DNA of 64,000 nt. Origin: Sulfurimicrobium sp031426915 (GTDB lineage Bacteria > Pseudomonadota > Gammaproteobacteria > Burkholderiales > Sulfuricellaceae). Shown in pieces: positions 52,705 through 62,066 of this stretch. Made by a program: the position numbers and the translations under genes. The notes beneath the pieces were generated by a model. The model was not told the origin of the DNA. It saw nothing but the letters and a program-made list of their open reading frames with translations, and did no database searches. How positions within the stretch are numbered: position 1 is the first letter of the stretch; every line of letters starts with the position of its first letter. The stretch is from the NCBI GenBank assembly GCA_031426915.1, contig JASJPB010000007.1, positions 41,433-105,432 on the forward strand, in the 5' to 3' direction.

Positions 52705-53979
52705 GTGAGCGAAGTTGAATCTCTGCTGGTGCCTCTTGAGCCTCTTGGTCCTGGACATACCGTTGACGATGTCAGCGAAATACTTCTGGATGAAAAGTAT
52801 CAGAGATTCTTGTGCCTTCCGGTAGTGGAAGATGGTCAGCCTATAGGCGTGGTCACCAGAAGCGACATGCAGAGAATCTACATGAAAATGTATGGACGCG
52901 AACTGCATGGCAAGAAAAGTGTTATTGAAGTGATGAACGTCAAGCCGCTGGTGGTGGATATGAGCATGCCGATGGAAGATGTCAGCCATTACGTTACCAG
53001 CAACATCAAATTCCCAATTGCGGAAGATTTCCTGTTGACTCGCGACGGGAGGTACTGCGGCCTCGGGCATGTCGTGGACCTGCTTAAGGTGATGGAGCAG
53101 AAACTTAGCCGACAGAACCAGGAAGTGGCCAAGGCTTACGGCCAGCTCAAGGCATCGCAGGCCCAGTTGGTGCAGTCTGAAAAGATGGCATCGTTGGGTC
53201 AAATGGTGGCGGGTGTGGCGCATGAAATCAACACTCCGCTGGGTTATGTCAAGAACAATATCGGCATGGCGCAGGATGCCTTCTCCCGGATGCATGGGAT
53301 GGTCGCCCAATATGACGAATTGCTGGAGATGTTGACCAGTGGCCAGGCTGGCGAAAACACGGTCGGCGAGCAAATGACAATAATTGAAAACATGCGAGGT
53401 GATTTTTGGAGTGTCTATCAGCCGGAGGATGTCCAGAGTCTATTTAGCGATACGCTGTACGGGGTCGACCAGATCAGCGAGATCGTGGTCAATTTGAAGA
53501 ACTTCAGCCGGCTGGATCAAGCCCCGATTGACAATGTCAACCTCAATCAGACAATCGACAGTTCATTGCTGATTGCCAAGAGCCTGTTGAAGAACAAGGC
53601 TAAGGTAATCAAGCAGTATGCCGAACTGCCGAAGGTGAGCTGTTCTCCGGCGCAGATCAACCAGGTATTCCTCAACTTGCTCACCAATGCCGCTCAAGCC
53701 ATAGAGGGTCAGGGCACCATCTACATCCGCACCTATTCCGATGGGGCTTATGTCTATGCCAGCGTGCAAGACAGCGGCAAGGGCATCCCGAAGGAAAGCC
53801 TCAAGATGATATTCGACCCGTTCTACACCACCAAGCCGATTGGAGAGGGAACGGGTCTGGGATTGTCCATCGTGTTCAGGATCGTCAACGATCATGGCGG
53901 CAAGATTCGCGTTGCATCGGAAGAGGGGAGAGGCACGCGCTTCGAGGTTTCTCTTCCTTGCAACAAAGCAGTTCACTAA
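52705..53979 (+). CDS. CBS-domain histidine kinase
   Basis: 424 residues from a GTG (a TTG 6 bp upstream is possible; no ATG and no clear ribosome site exist). Residues about 15-130 form the same CBS-like input as the divergent phosphatase: FLCLPVVEDGQPIGVVTRSD, then VKPLVVDMSMPMEDVSHYV and FLLTRDGRYCGLGHVVDL. A coiled coil (about 135-157) leads to HisKA (VAGVAHEINTPLGYVK, His173) and HATPase (NLLTNAAQAIEGQ, DSGKGIP, GTGLGLSIVFRI). Soluble. A tandem-receiver gene follows. Shared input and shared promoter region tie it to the Sia-type operon. Confidence 0.9.
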   Translation: MSEVESLLVPLEPLGPGHTVDDVSEILLDEKYQRFLCLPVVEDGQPIGVVTRSDMQRIYMKMYGRELHGKKSVIEVMNVKPLVVDMSMPMEDVSHYVTSNIKFPIAEDFLLTRDGRYCGLGHVVDLLKVMEQKLSRQNQEVAKAYGQLKASQAQLVQSEKMASLGQMVAGVAHEINTPLGYVKNNIGMAQDAFSRMHGMVAQYDELLEMLTSGQAGENTVGEQMTIIENMRGDFWSVYQPEDVQSLFSDTLYGVDQISEIVVNLKNFSRLDQAPIDNVNLNQTIDSSLLIAKSLLKNKAKVIKQYAELPKVSCSPAQINQVFLNLLTNAAQAIEGQGTIYIRTYSDGAYVYASVQDSGKGIPKESLKMIFDPFYTTKPIGEGTGLGLSIVFRIVNDHGGKIRVASEEGRGTRFEVSLPCNKAVH

Positions 53980-54184
53980 GAGCCATTTCAGCATGAAAAG
54001 CAGCACATTTAGCAGGCACACAGAATGTCATGCCAGGCGGAGAGGCAAAATGTCTCATTCCCATGCTGGTGAGACAACGCCGCAACGCGCCGGACGGGGT
54101 GCGGCATGAATTCGCTCCCGCGTCGGTGCCGTGCCTGCAACGCAGGCCACCCATCTTGCCGAATTAGGCTCTAGGAGCCCGATC

Positions 54185-55156
54185 ATGCCAATTTCCCCGG
54201 AAGCACGGAATCAAGCTCGAGCGCCCACCAAACCGGTCGGCGACAAGCCAACTATCCTTTTTGTGGACGATGAAGAGCGCATTCTGCGCAGCCTTCGCAT
54301 GCTGTTCGCACAGCAATACAATGTCCTCGTCACGACCGATGGACACGCGGCCTTGAAAATGCTGGCCGATGAGAAAATTCACGTCCTGGTAAGTGACCAG
54401 CGCATGCCTGTCATGGCTGGAGTGGATCTGCTCAGACAGGCGAAAGAAGTAGCGCCTAACACCATGCGGCTATTGTTGACCGGCTATTCGGACATCGAAG
54501 CAATCCTCGGTTCGATCAATGAAGGCGAAGTGTTTCGCTTTATTTCAAAGCCTTGGGATATGGAAGCCATCAAGGCTACCGTCGCAAGCGCGATTGAAAT
54601 CGCAATCAGCCTGGACAGTTTGAATGTCCCTAGTCCACCCACCGAAACCGCTGCGGTGGAGCGAATTCTGGTGATCGACGAAAATCCGCAGACGGCGGAG
54701 GATATCCGCTCGATGGTACATGACGGCATATCTGACAAGCTGATAGTCGACTGGGCCGGTGATCTCGACAGCGTGCTGGATACATTGAGACGGCATGAAA
54801 TTTCAGTGGTCGTTTCGGAGGCTCGCCTGGGTGACGTGGACGTCACGACGCTAATCAAAACGCTCAAGCGCTTCAACCCAAGAACGGTATCGATTCTATT
54901 GACCGCATTTCAAGATGCATCGACTTTGGTCGGGCTCATCAACCAGGCTCAGATTTTCCGCTACATTCCGAAACCGCTGCGCCGCAATTTGATGTTGCGA
55001 TCGATTGAAGCTGGACTGCAAGGCTACCGTTCGTTCCAGTTGGCCCCTGCGCTGGTGAAAAAACACGCGGTAGAAGCCGAGGCCGAGCCTGTCGGCAATC
55101 CGCTGGCCAGCCGGATTCTGGGGTTTTTCCGCGCGCTGGCCGTGCAGCGACCTTAA
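54185..55156 (+). CDS. Tandem-receiver protein with Asp-to-Glu second receiver
   Basis: 323 residues from MPISPEARNQARAPTK. Receiver 1 (about 22-140) is complete: FVDDEERI, Asp71 in VLVSDQRMPVMAG, Thr in LLTGYSD, Lys in ISKPWD. Receiver 2 (about 158-280) has Glu212 (VVVSEARLGD) in place of the acceptor Asp, with its pocket IDENPQ and ILLTAFQD, PKPLRR otherwise kept. A Glu here can imitate a phosphorylated Asp. No HD-GYP or other output, only a short tail. It lies 205 bp after the CBS kinase, its probable partner. Confidence 0.9.
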   Translation: MPISPEARNQARAPTKPVGDKPTILFVDDEERILRSLRMLFAQQYNVLVTTDGHAALKMLADEKIHVLVSDQRMPVMAGVDLLRQAKEVAPNTMRLLLTGYSDIEAILGSINEGEVFRFISKPWDMEAIKATVASAIEIAISLDSLNVPSPPTETAAVERILVIDENPQTAEDIRSMVHDGISDKLIVDWAGDLDSVLDTLRRHEISVVVSEARLGDVDVTTLIKTLKRFNPRTVSILLTAFQDASTLVGLINQAQIFRYIPKPLRRNLMLRSIEAGLQGYRSFQLAPALVKKHAVEAEAEPVGNPLASRILGFFRALAVQRP

Positions 55157-55736
55157 GTCGGGGGCATCCCGACACCCCCCGTCGCCTGCGCGGTTCCACC
55201 GACACGGCCGCGATTTTTCGCGGGACATCAATTGGGGACCCATGGTTGAAGCGGCCGACAGGGTATCGCCACCGTCTATTGCATGAAATTCGCCGCACCA
55301 GGTGTGGCACGACACCTGCGGGAATAATTTCCAGGGATGGAAGTCTATTGCGGCGCTATCGCCGACAAAGCCTGGCGGAAAACGATGGCAGGTGCCGATG
55401 CCCTTATCCTATGCCTGATAGTAGGTTCATTCCTCGCATAGCGAGCGATGTGCTTTTACGTTCATAGGATACCAGGTTGAAGCTCGTGGGACGCGTTTGT
55501 GACGTATTTGGCGGAGAGGGCGGGACTCTCCGTCACACAACGAATCAAATCTAACCGAATGAAAAACAATCGAAAAGTTTTTTCTTCAGCTTGAAGACTT
55601 GTTTGATTGTACCACCACTTGGATACGTTGCAAGGCCCCTAATTTCGCTGAACAAGGGAGGCAATCATCATTACGATGTCGCACTTCAGCGACATCAGTT
55701 TGATAGCGTGCGCTACCGACTGAGTTGCATGGAAAA
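55157..55736. other. Intergenic region
   Basis: 580 bp. GTCGGG-GGCAT-CCCGAC at 55157-55173, right after the tandem-receiver stop, may be a terminator stem but has no T-run. No gene recognised in the rest; composition becomes more AT-rich from about 55550. Confidence 0.4.
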
Positions 55737-56639
55737 CTAAGATGAGTCCTGTTTGTCGACGTCAATTGCGCCTGCCTTGGCCGCGAGTGCCGTGGCCTGA
55801 ATAAGCACAGGCTCCAGCATTGTTCGAAGTGTCGTGACCACGTCGAGCAGAGGCGTAATGGCCAATTGGTTTTTCCTGAGGAACGCAACCCACATTGCCT
55901 GGCGTGATGAATCGGTGGCAAACTCATCCGTCAGACCAATGGGCAAAGTGCACGGAACAGACATCCCCCGCCGGACGAAGGTCGCAGTGATCGCTCTGGC
56001 TAGCGTGTGGACATTGAGCGCTTCGCGATCCAGCAACACCCAGAGGTCCAGGTAATCCTTCAACCGGCTGTTGGTCATGCCAAGCAAGGCAATGGCGTGA
56101 AGCTTTTCCGAGACAACGGTGTAAACGGGGTATGTTCGCAGCCGAGGCGCTGGCAAGTCTTCGATCAGCACCGGGTAGACGGCGTGAACCGGGCCAGGGG
56201 TGACCGCATCACCGAACCCGATGTCGATCTGCGTCTTACACCTTGCTTTGGCAATTTCGCCCGTAATCAACACGCGAGCGCCTGCATACCCTGCATCCTT
56301 GCGGATTTCCTCGACGCTAACCGTAGCCGGATCAAAGATGATGCCGTCCTCAACCTCGACTCCAGCGATGTCACGGAATGTCTGGCTGATTGACTCCAGA
56401 TCGCTCGGCCCGAAGCCGAGCAGATCCGCATCCCGCGTTGGCCGGTGAGGCATGTCGTACCAGAGATTGAAAAGCAATGCCCCCTTGAGCAGAAAGCGAT
56501 CAGCATGCGCAGACTGGCTCAGTCGGTAGAGAATCCGCTCCAAGGCAAAGCGCACCAGCATCTGGTTGAAATCCACGCCCTGCGATTTTGCGATAGTCAG
56601 CAGACGGGTTCGAACGGATGCGGCGAGATTCTTCGTCAT
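55737..56639 (-). CDS. AbiEii-type nucleotidyltransferase toxin
   Basis: 300 residues of the AbiEii/MenA nucleotidyltransferase-like family: FLLKGALLFNLWYD with RPTRDADLLG carrying the metal-binding Asp pair, IDIGFGDAVTPGP, and VVSEKLHAIALLGMTNSRLKD. Such toxins transfer nucleotides to tRNA or another target and abort phage infection; the partner antitoxin represses the operon. Encoded second, overlapping the AbiEi gene by 4 bp. The C-terminal residues 270-300 are Ala-rich. Confidence 0.92.
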   Translation of the reverse strand: MTKNLAASVRTRLLTIAKSQGVDFNQMLVRFALERILYRLSQSAHADRFLLKGALLFNLWYDMPHRPTRDADLLGFGPSDLESISQTFRDIAGVEVEDGIIFDPATVSVEEIRKDAGYAGARVLITGEIAKARCKTQIDIGFGDAVTPGPVHAVYPVLIEDLPAPRLRTYPVYTVVSEKLHAIALLGMTNSRLKDYLDLWVLLDREALNVHTLARAITATFVRRGMSVPCTLPIGLTDEFATDSSRQAMWVAFLRKNQLAITPLLDVVTTLRTMLEPVLIQATALAAKAGAIDVDKQDSS

Positions 56640-57262
56640 TCCACAGCCTCAAGGTATGGGCGCATTACGTTGGCGACACGACAGATTTTGGCGTAGCGCC
56701 AAAGATCATCGGCGCTGACCTTCTTGCGTGAGCGGGCATCCTTCAGTGCTTCGAGAGCCACATCGAGCCCGATCTTGTTGCGGTGCTTGAAACAGTCGGC
56801 GATAGTTTTGGCGATACCATAAACGCGTAGCGTGACCTGATCGCGTTCGTGCACTTCAATACCCTGGGTATAGGCTTCACCAGAGAACTGGATCATCTTG
56901 ACTGGGGGATAGCCGATCTTGGGCGTGTGGCTGCCTCGAGGCATGGCAATCCAGATCTGGTGGGGCAGTTGGGTGGTCAGCTCGTGAAACTGCAGGGCCG
57001 TCAGCAGGCAGAAGACAGCTTGCGGCACACGAGTGGCGACTGCGATCAGACTCTCATGTTCGGAAAGCGTATTCTCAGGTAGCCGGTAGAGGCCGCGCCC
57101 CGCCTTTTCCAGATGGCCGTTCGCAGTAAGGCGGGTCAGGTACACACGAGGGACGCCGATCTCGTCCAGATCGCTGGGGCGTAGCATGCCCTTCTGGTGT
57201 ACCAGATGAAGCAGCCGGCTTGTGTGAGTGTCTTCGTGCATCGTCCTTGAAGTATGTTCCAT
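56636..57262 (-). CDS. AbiEi-type antitoxin
   Basis: 208 residues: N-terminal winged-helix DNA-binding region (LLHLVHQKGMLRPSDLDEIG, LTANGHLEKAGRGLYRLPE) and a C-terminal AbiEi domain (AVFCLLTALQFHELTTQLPHQ, TIADCFKHRNKIGLDVALEAL). It neutralises AbiEii and autoregulates the pair. Start at MEHTSRTM or at MHEDTHTS (57241); the latter has AAGGA but at only 2 bp. Heads the two-gene unit. Confidence 0.9.
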   Translation of the reverse strand: MEHTSRTMHEDTHTSRLLHLVHQKGMLRPSDLDEIGVPRVYLTRLTANGHLEKAGRGLYRLPENTLSEHESLIAVATRVPQAVFCLLTALQFHELTTQLPHQIWIAMPRGSHTPKIGYPPVKMIQFSGEAYTQGIEVHERDQVTLRVYGIAKTIADCFKHRNKIGLDVALEALKDARSRKKVSADDLWRYAKICRVANVMRPYLEAVE

Positions 57263-57323
57263 TGTTTCGTTGAATGCAAATAAGTGACGAACAAATGGAA
57301 CTGTTTATGGTAAGGATGGCGAC

Positions 57324-60300
57324 TTAATTCAAAGTCACCACATTCAATTTTTCACCAAAAACCGACTGTGCTACAGGTACCAAATGTTCGTGATGGGTCA
57401 GGAAAATCACCTGAGTCATTTCGGACAGCTTGGCTAACGCCTCAAATCCGGCCTTTGCACGCCCATCATCATAATTGATGAAAAGATCATCAGCGATGAA
57501 TGGCAAAGGAACCGTCTGCTCCAGATGAAGCTCCAGTGCCGCCAAACGCAGCGCAAGGTAAAGCTGGTCGCGGGTGCCTTCGCTCATCCCTACTATGTCC
57601 ACAAACTCTCCAGTGGCACGCTGCCCCGAGAGTTTCAATGGCTCACTTTCAAAATCAACGACTAGCCGGTCAAAAGCACCCAAGGTCAATCCGCAGAAAA
57701 TCTCGCTTGCCCTAGCTAACATGGGGCCCTGCTTACTCTCGCGGAACCGTTCTATTGCCCAGCGCAGCAGTTTTGCCGCCGTATAGACCTTGATGTAGCG
57801 ATCCAAGGCATTGGACATTCTTGCCAGTGCCTCTTGCCGCTGCGATTCAGCCCGTGCCGCCTCATCCTGGCCTGCAATTTTGCCCAGTATGGCCTCGGCG
57901 GAATTCAGTTCGGCAGATAAGCGGTTTTGCTGACCGACGATTTCGTCGATCATAAGTTTTATCTCCGACAAACGCATTGAAATCGCGTTGACATCGGTGG
58001 CCTGGAATTCAGATTCCAGCGCTTGGCGATTCAATCCATCGCCTGCTTGCAGGAGCTGCTTTAAGGCCTGATCAATGTCAAACGTGAGCGCGCGCAGGCG
58101 ATCCGAGCTTTCAATCGCAGCGCGCAAGTCATCGTTATTCATCGTTCCGGACAAGAGAAACAGGGGTTCCAGGCTAGCCTTGGCTTCAGCGATCCTGCTA
58201 CGGGCAGCATTGGCCTGTTCGTGGATTTTTTTACGTTCAGCTTGTAAGCGTTCAAGATCCTGGGAAGCCGACAACGCCTGCTTCAACCGGCTGTCGAGGT
58301 TTAATGCAATCTGGGCTGCGGGTTCTTTCGCAATGGCAGGCGCAATATCCTCAGCCAGAGACTTTGCCATATCGGCAAAATCCTTGAGGTCACGACGCAT
58401 CATGTCAATGCGGTTGACGCGGAGATCCCTTATTTTCTGGAGCTGTAGATTCATACGCTCGAACAGGTCAAGAGCGCCTGTTATCGCGCCGATATTTGCG
58501 TCTAGCGGAAGATGAGCAAGCGCAAGGTTCTTTTGTAAATCGGCATGCCATGTGTCGATAACCAGCTGCGCTTGAACAACCCTGTTGCTCAAATCAGGAA
58601 TAGCCGCCTCGGCACGGGTTTTCTGGGTTACGAGGGTATTAAACTTAACTTTGATGCCGGTCGCGGTGTTCACTATTTCATCCGCCAGCAGAATCAGCGC
58701 AGAAAGATTGAGATTCTGAGCATCCGGTTTGATGGACAACATGGATTCCATCAACGCAACTCCAGCCTTCGCAACACTCCCCGCAAAATCCTCTTGCGAT
58801 GACTTCGCTTCAGCCAAGGCATCAGCCGCGCTAAGGGCACGCTCTCTTGCAACCCGCCATTCATTGATTCGCAGAAGCGGCATCCCGGCTAGCCCAATGG
58901 CCTTGATGCGGTCTTCCCAATTCTGATCAAAATTGGTCAGTGCCTGCTGGTTTTGCTGCAACTGTAATTCAAGGTCGGCCATCAGCTGCTTCAATCGTAG
59001 CAGGCGGTCGACTCGTGACTGAAGTTCTGTCTCTTCCTGTGCCTTGTCATGGCGTTTGTCGGAAAGCAAATCGGACTCGGCAACCTCCTTTTCATAGTCG
59101 GGAGCTGATTCCTTCACGGAAATAGCACCGGTCTTGATCGCTTGCCAGGTCGAGTCACGCGATGTACGAGCCAACTGGACATCCGCCAAAGTCACTGGCT
59201 GGTGCGCGGTTTTATATTGTGAAATTTCCAGTTGTAAAGTTTGAACTTCGGCGCTTGCTTCGGCAAAGCGTTCACCTGTCTTCGACGCTGCCAACTCCAG
59301 GTCACCATGACGCTTAATCAGGGCAGTTACTTCATCCTGGGTGGGGGGTAACAATTTGCGCAGGCTATCCGTGCTAGGATTCCACTCTCCCAGTTCGAGG
59401 ACTGCCGTTTCCAGTTCACGATTCAGTCGCACAATTTGCGTCTCGAATCTCTTTTCCTGGGTGGCCACATCGCCCAGCGATCTTGCCGTCGCCAATGTAT
59501 CAATTAGCGTAACGGGGATTTCGCTAGTGGGCATAGCCGCAATTTCGGCGCTTATAAGCTTGGTTTCTTCGTCCCGGCTTCTGAATGCGGCTTCAGCTGT
59601 TGTAAGCGCCTGAGAAAGAACTTCATGGCGCCGGATAAGATTATCGATGGTTGATCGCACCAAGCTACCAGGCAAGCGCTGCGCGACAGCATCTTCATCT
59701 TCTACAGGCCAACCCAGCTGACGCATGGATTCCTCTAAGGTTTGCCACAGCACATGGATTTCCGCCTCACGCTTGCCAATGTCGCTTTCGTGATTGCGCA
59801 ACTGCTGCCGCATCTCGGATAACGCCGCAATATCCGTGGCACGAGCAAGAATGGATTCATCCGGGTGGAGTTGTTTGATTTTCTCCTGTAGCTCAGTGGC
59901 CTGTTTTTCAAAAAGAATAAGTGAAGGGTTAGCGATGGCGATTTCATGCTGGGCATTGGCAAACTGATCAGCGGAATTTTCTGGCAGCGAAATGACTTCC
60001 CCCAACTCGGCCAATTGGCGCTCCAGCTCGGTCAGGGTGGTCAGCATCGGTGCTACACGGCGCACTCGTTCCAGCTGAATACGCTCCTGCTCCAGCGCAC
60101 GATATTGTTCTTGTGCCAGTTTGAGATCATCGCCAATTTGGTCCACCTTGGTGCGGGCCTCCTGCCAGTCCTTGGTGCGCACGGTAGCCTGCTTGAGTGC
60201 CGCCTCGGCCTGGTCAAGTTCGGCGCTGGCGATGTAATACTCGCGGTCGCTTGATTTACGCTTGGCCCACAGTTTGTCGGCTTCCGCTTCCAGTCGGTCG

Positions 60301-60782
60301 CGAATCTCGCCCAGATTGCCAATCCCGGCCGCCGCCTGAAACAGAATCTGGCCAATGTCATTGGAGGCGCTCAAAATCTCCTGGCCACCGGTGACCAGGC
60401 GTTCATGATTCAGCCCGAACATCTGGTCAAAAAAGGCACGGTCAATCTGCCCCAGAAAGGGTGTCAGCGCATTGTCAGGCAGGGGCGTCCCATTAGGCGC
60501 TTGCAGCGTCTTGGTTCGGGCCTTGGTGCGGAGGAATTCCAATCGGTCGTTCCCATGCTCGATCAATGCGCCCAGGCGCATCTCACTGTGCGGGTGAAGA
60601 AAGTTGTAGCGTGAACGGGTTTCAATGCCGAACAGCAGATCCTGAATTCCATCGCGCGTGGTGGACTTGCCTGCCTCGTTCGGTCCTAAAAACAGGTGAA
60701 AATCCTTAGCCGAACTCGGCAGTGAAATCGACTTGTCGGTAAATTTGCCATAACGCAGCAGCTCAAGACGTGTAATGCGCAT
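57324..60782 (-). CDS. YhaN/SbcC-like AAA ATPase
   Basis: 1,152 residues of the SMC/Rad50-like type. N-terminal half of the ATPase with MRITRLELLRYGKFTDK and Walker A GPNEAGKST; a long coiled-coil centre (about 190-1000) without the Rad50 CxxC hook; and the C-terminal half with MSEGTRDQLYLALRLAALEL (signature) and LPFIADDLFINYDDGRA (Walker B), then FLTHHEHLV. The N-terminal FGIETRSRYNFLHPH pattern matches YhaN. It should work with the SbcD-like nuclease 7 bp upstream in DNA end processing or repair; defence against foreign DNA is possible. Confidence 0.9.
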   Translation of the reverse strand: MRITRLELLRYGKFTDKSISLPSSAKDFHLFLGPNEAGKSTTRDGIQDLLFGIETRSRYNFLHPHSEMRLGALIEHGNDRLEFLRTKARTKTLQAPNGTPLPDNALTPFLGQIDRAFFDQMFGLNHERLVTGGQEILSASNDIGQILFQAAAGIGNLGEIRDRLEAEADKLWAKRKSSDREYYIASAELDQAEAALKQATVRTKDWQEARTKVDQIGDDLKLAQEQYRALEQERIQLERVRRVAPMLTTLTELERQLAELGEVISLPENSADQFANAQHEIAIANPSLILFEKQATELQEKIKQLHPDESILARATDIAALSEMRQQLRNHESDIGKREAEIHVLWQTLEESMRQLGWPVEDEDAVAQRLPGSLVRSTIDNLIRRHEVLSQALTTAEAAFRSRDEETKLISAEIAAMPTSEIPVTLIDTLATARSLGDVATQEKRFETQIVRLNRELETAVLELGEWNPSTDSLRKLLPPTQDEVTALIKRHGDLELAASKTGERFAEASAEVQTLQLEISQYKTAHQPVTLADVQLARTSRDSTWQAIKTGAISVKESAPDYEKEVAESDLLSDKRHDKAQEETELQSRVDRLLRLKQLMADLELQLQQNQQALTNFDQNWEDRIKAIGLAGMPLLRINEWRVARERALSAADALAEAKSSQEDFAGSVAKAGVALMESMLSIKPDAQNLNLSALILLADEIVNTATGIKVKFNTLVTQKTRAEAAIPDLSNRVVQAQLVIDTWHADLQKNLALAHLPLDANIGAITGALDLFERMNLQLQKIRDLRVNRIDMMRRDLKDFADMAKSLAEDIAPAIAKEPAAQIALNLDSRLKQALSASQDLERLQAERKKIHEQANAARSRIAEAKASLEPLFLLSGTMNNDDLRAAIESSDRLRALTFDIDQALKQLLQAGDGLNRQALESEFQATDVNAISMRLSEIKLMIDEIVGQQNRLSAELNSAEAILGKIAGQDEAARAESQRQEALARMSNALDRYIKVYTAAKLLRWAIERFRESKQGPMLARASEIFCGLTLGAFDRLVVDFESEPLKLSGQRATGEFVDIVGMSEGTRDQLYLALRLAALELHLEQTVPLPFIADDLFINYDDGRAKAGFEALAKLSEMTQVIFLTHHEHLVPVAQSVFGEKLNVVTLN

Positions 60783-60789
60783 GATGGCC

Positions 60790-62046
60790 TCAGTTCGCTT
60801 TCGCCAGATAGGCCAGCAGGCCCGGTGTAACGGATTTGACGATGCCCGCGAGATTCCCGCTGCGGATGGCGTCCAGTTCAGGCACGGACTGAATCAGCTC
60901 GAACGGCGCCTTGTCGATCAGCGGGCGCAGGTCTTCCATCAAGGATTCCAGCAGCGCCGCATCTTCAGGTGCAGCATCAAGAAACCCCTGCAGGTCGGCA
61001 ATGGCGTCCGAGCGGGCGACGATGTGGGCGGCATCGGTGATGGGCTCCGTTTCGATGCGTACTTTTTCCACCCACAGGCGGTCGATTCCCTGTCCGGCAG
61101 CCTGACCCAGGATTTCTTCCCGCAACTGCGATTCCAGCCCGAAAAGCTCGCCATGTGCAGCGGTTCTGCCCTTGATGCAGACGCGCACTGAGAGAAAGAT
61201 TTTGTCCGGGGTTTCGGCGACCAAAGCATCAAAAGCGCGCCCCACCAGCCTGACCACTTCTTCCAGCGAATTCGCTTCACTGGCATCGACATCAACCACA
61301 TGCCAGCGCAGCACATCCACCAGCAAACGCTCCACCGAATGGATGCCGGACTCATCCGCCGTGACCAGCATCGCGCCACGGGCGCCGGTTTCGCGGACAT
61401 GCCGCCCCTGCAAGTTGCCCGGAAACACCACCCACGGGTCTTGCTGCAAGACGGCGTGCTCATGCACATGCCCCAGCGCCCAGTAGTCGTAGCCTTTGGC
61501 GCTAAGTTCGGCCAGCGAACAGGGCGCATAGTTGGCATGGGCGGCATAACCTTCCAGCGCGGTATGCAGCACGCCGATATTGAGCCACCCAGCGACCGGT
61601 GCCGGATAACTGGCCGCCAGGTTATCCACCGTGGCCGCTTCCTTGTAACTGCGGCCATGCAGGGCAACTTTCAGTTCCTCAATGCGGAAGGTGTTGGCCT
61701 TGCGGGTCTCAAACTGGTGCACGTTGGGCGGCAGCGTCAGTTTCTTGGTCATCTCGCTATCGGCATCATGGTTGCCTAGCAGCAAAAAAACCGGAATGCC
61801 GGCCTTGTTGATGCGCCCCATTTCGCGGCAGAAAAAGTGGCCGGTGTTGTAATCCTTCCAGCTGCCGTCATAGAGATCGCCCGCGATGACCATGAAATCC
61901 ACGGCTTCCTCGATGGCCTCATCCACCAACCGGGTGAACGCATCGCGCGTGACCGTTCGTAGCAGGTCGGCGGGGGCGTCCTTGTAGGCGGCAAGCCCGG
62001 ATAACGGACTGTCGAGGTGGATGTCGGCGGTATGGATGAATTTCAT
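60790..62046 (-). CDS. SbcD/YhaO-like DNA exonuclease
   Basis: 418 residues from MKFIHTADIHLDSPLSGL. Calcineurin-like phosphoesterase with all metal-binding blocks: HTADIHLD, VIAGDLYDG, FLLLGNHDAD and WALGHVHEHAVL. The C-terminal 120 residues form the capping region. In Bacillus, YhaO pairs with YhaN. The frame is open another 20 codons upstream, but only this ATG fits the family start. Followed 7 bp later by the ATPase gene. Confidence 0.93.
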   Translation of the reverse strand: MKFIHTADIHLDSPLSGLAAYKDAPADLLRTVTRDAFTRLVDEAIEEAVDFMVIAGDLYDGSWKDYNTGHFFCREMGRINKAGIPVFLLLGNHDADSEMTKKLTLPPNVHQFETRKANTFRIEELKVALHGRSYKEAATVDNLAASYPAPVAGWLNIGVLHTALEGYAAHANYAPCSLAELSAKGYDYWALGHVHEHAVLQQDPWVVFPGNLQGRHVRETGARGAMLVTADESGIHSVERLLVDVLRWHVVDVDASEANSLEEVVRLVGRAFDALVAETPDKIFLSVRVCIKGRTAAHGELFGLESQLREEILGQAAGQGIDRLWVEKVRIETEPITDAAHIVARSDAIADLQGFLDAAPEDAALLESLMEDLRPLIDKAPFELIQSVPELDAIRSGNLAGIVKSVTPGLLAYLAKAN

Positions 62047-62066
62047 GGCTGGGTAACCCTTGGTTT

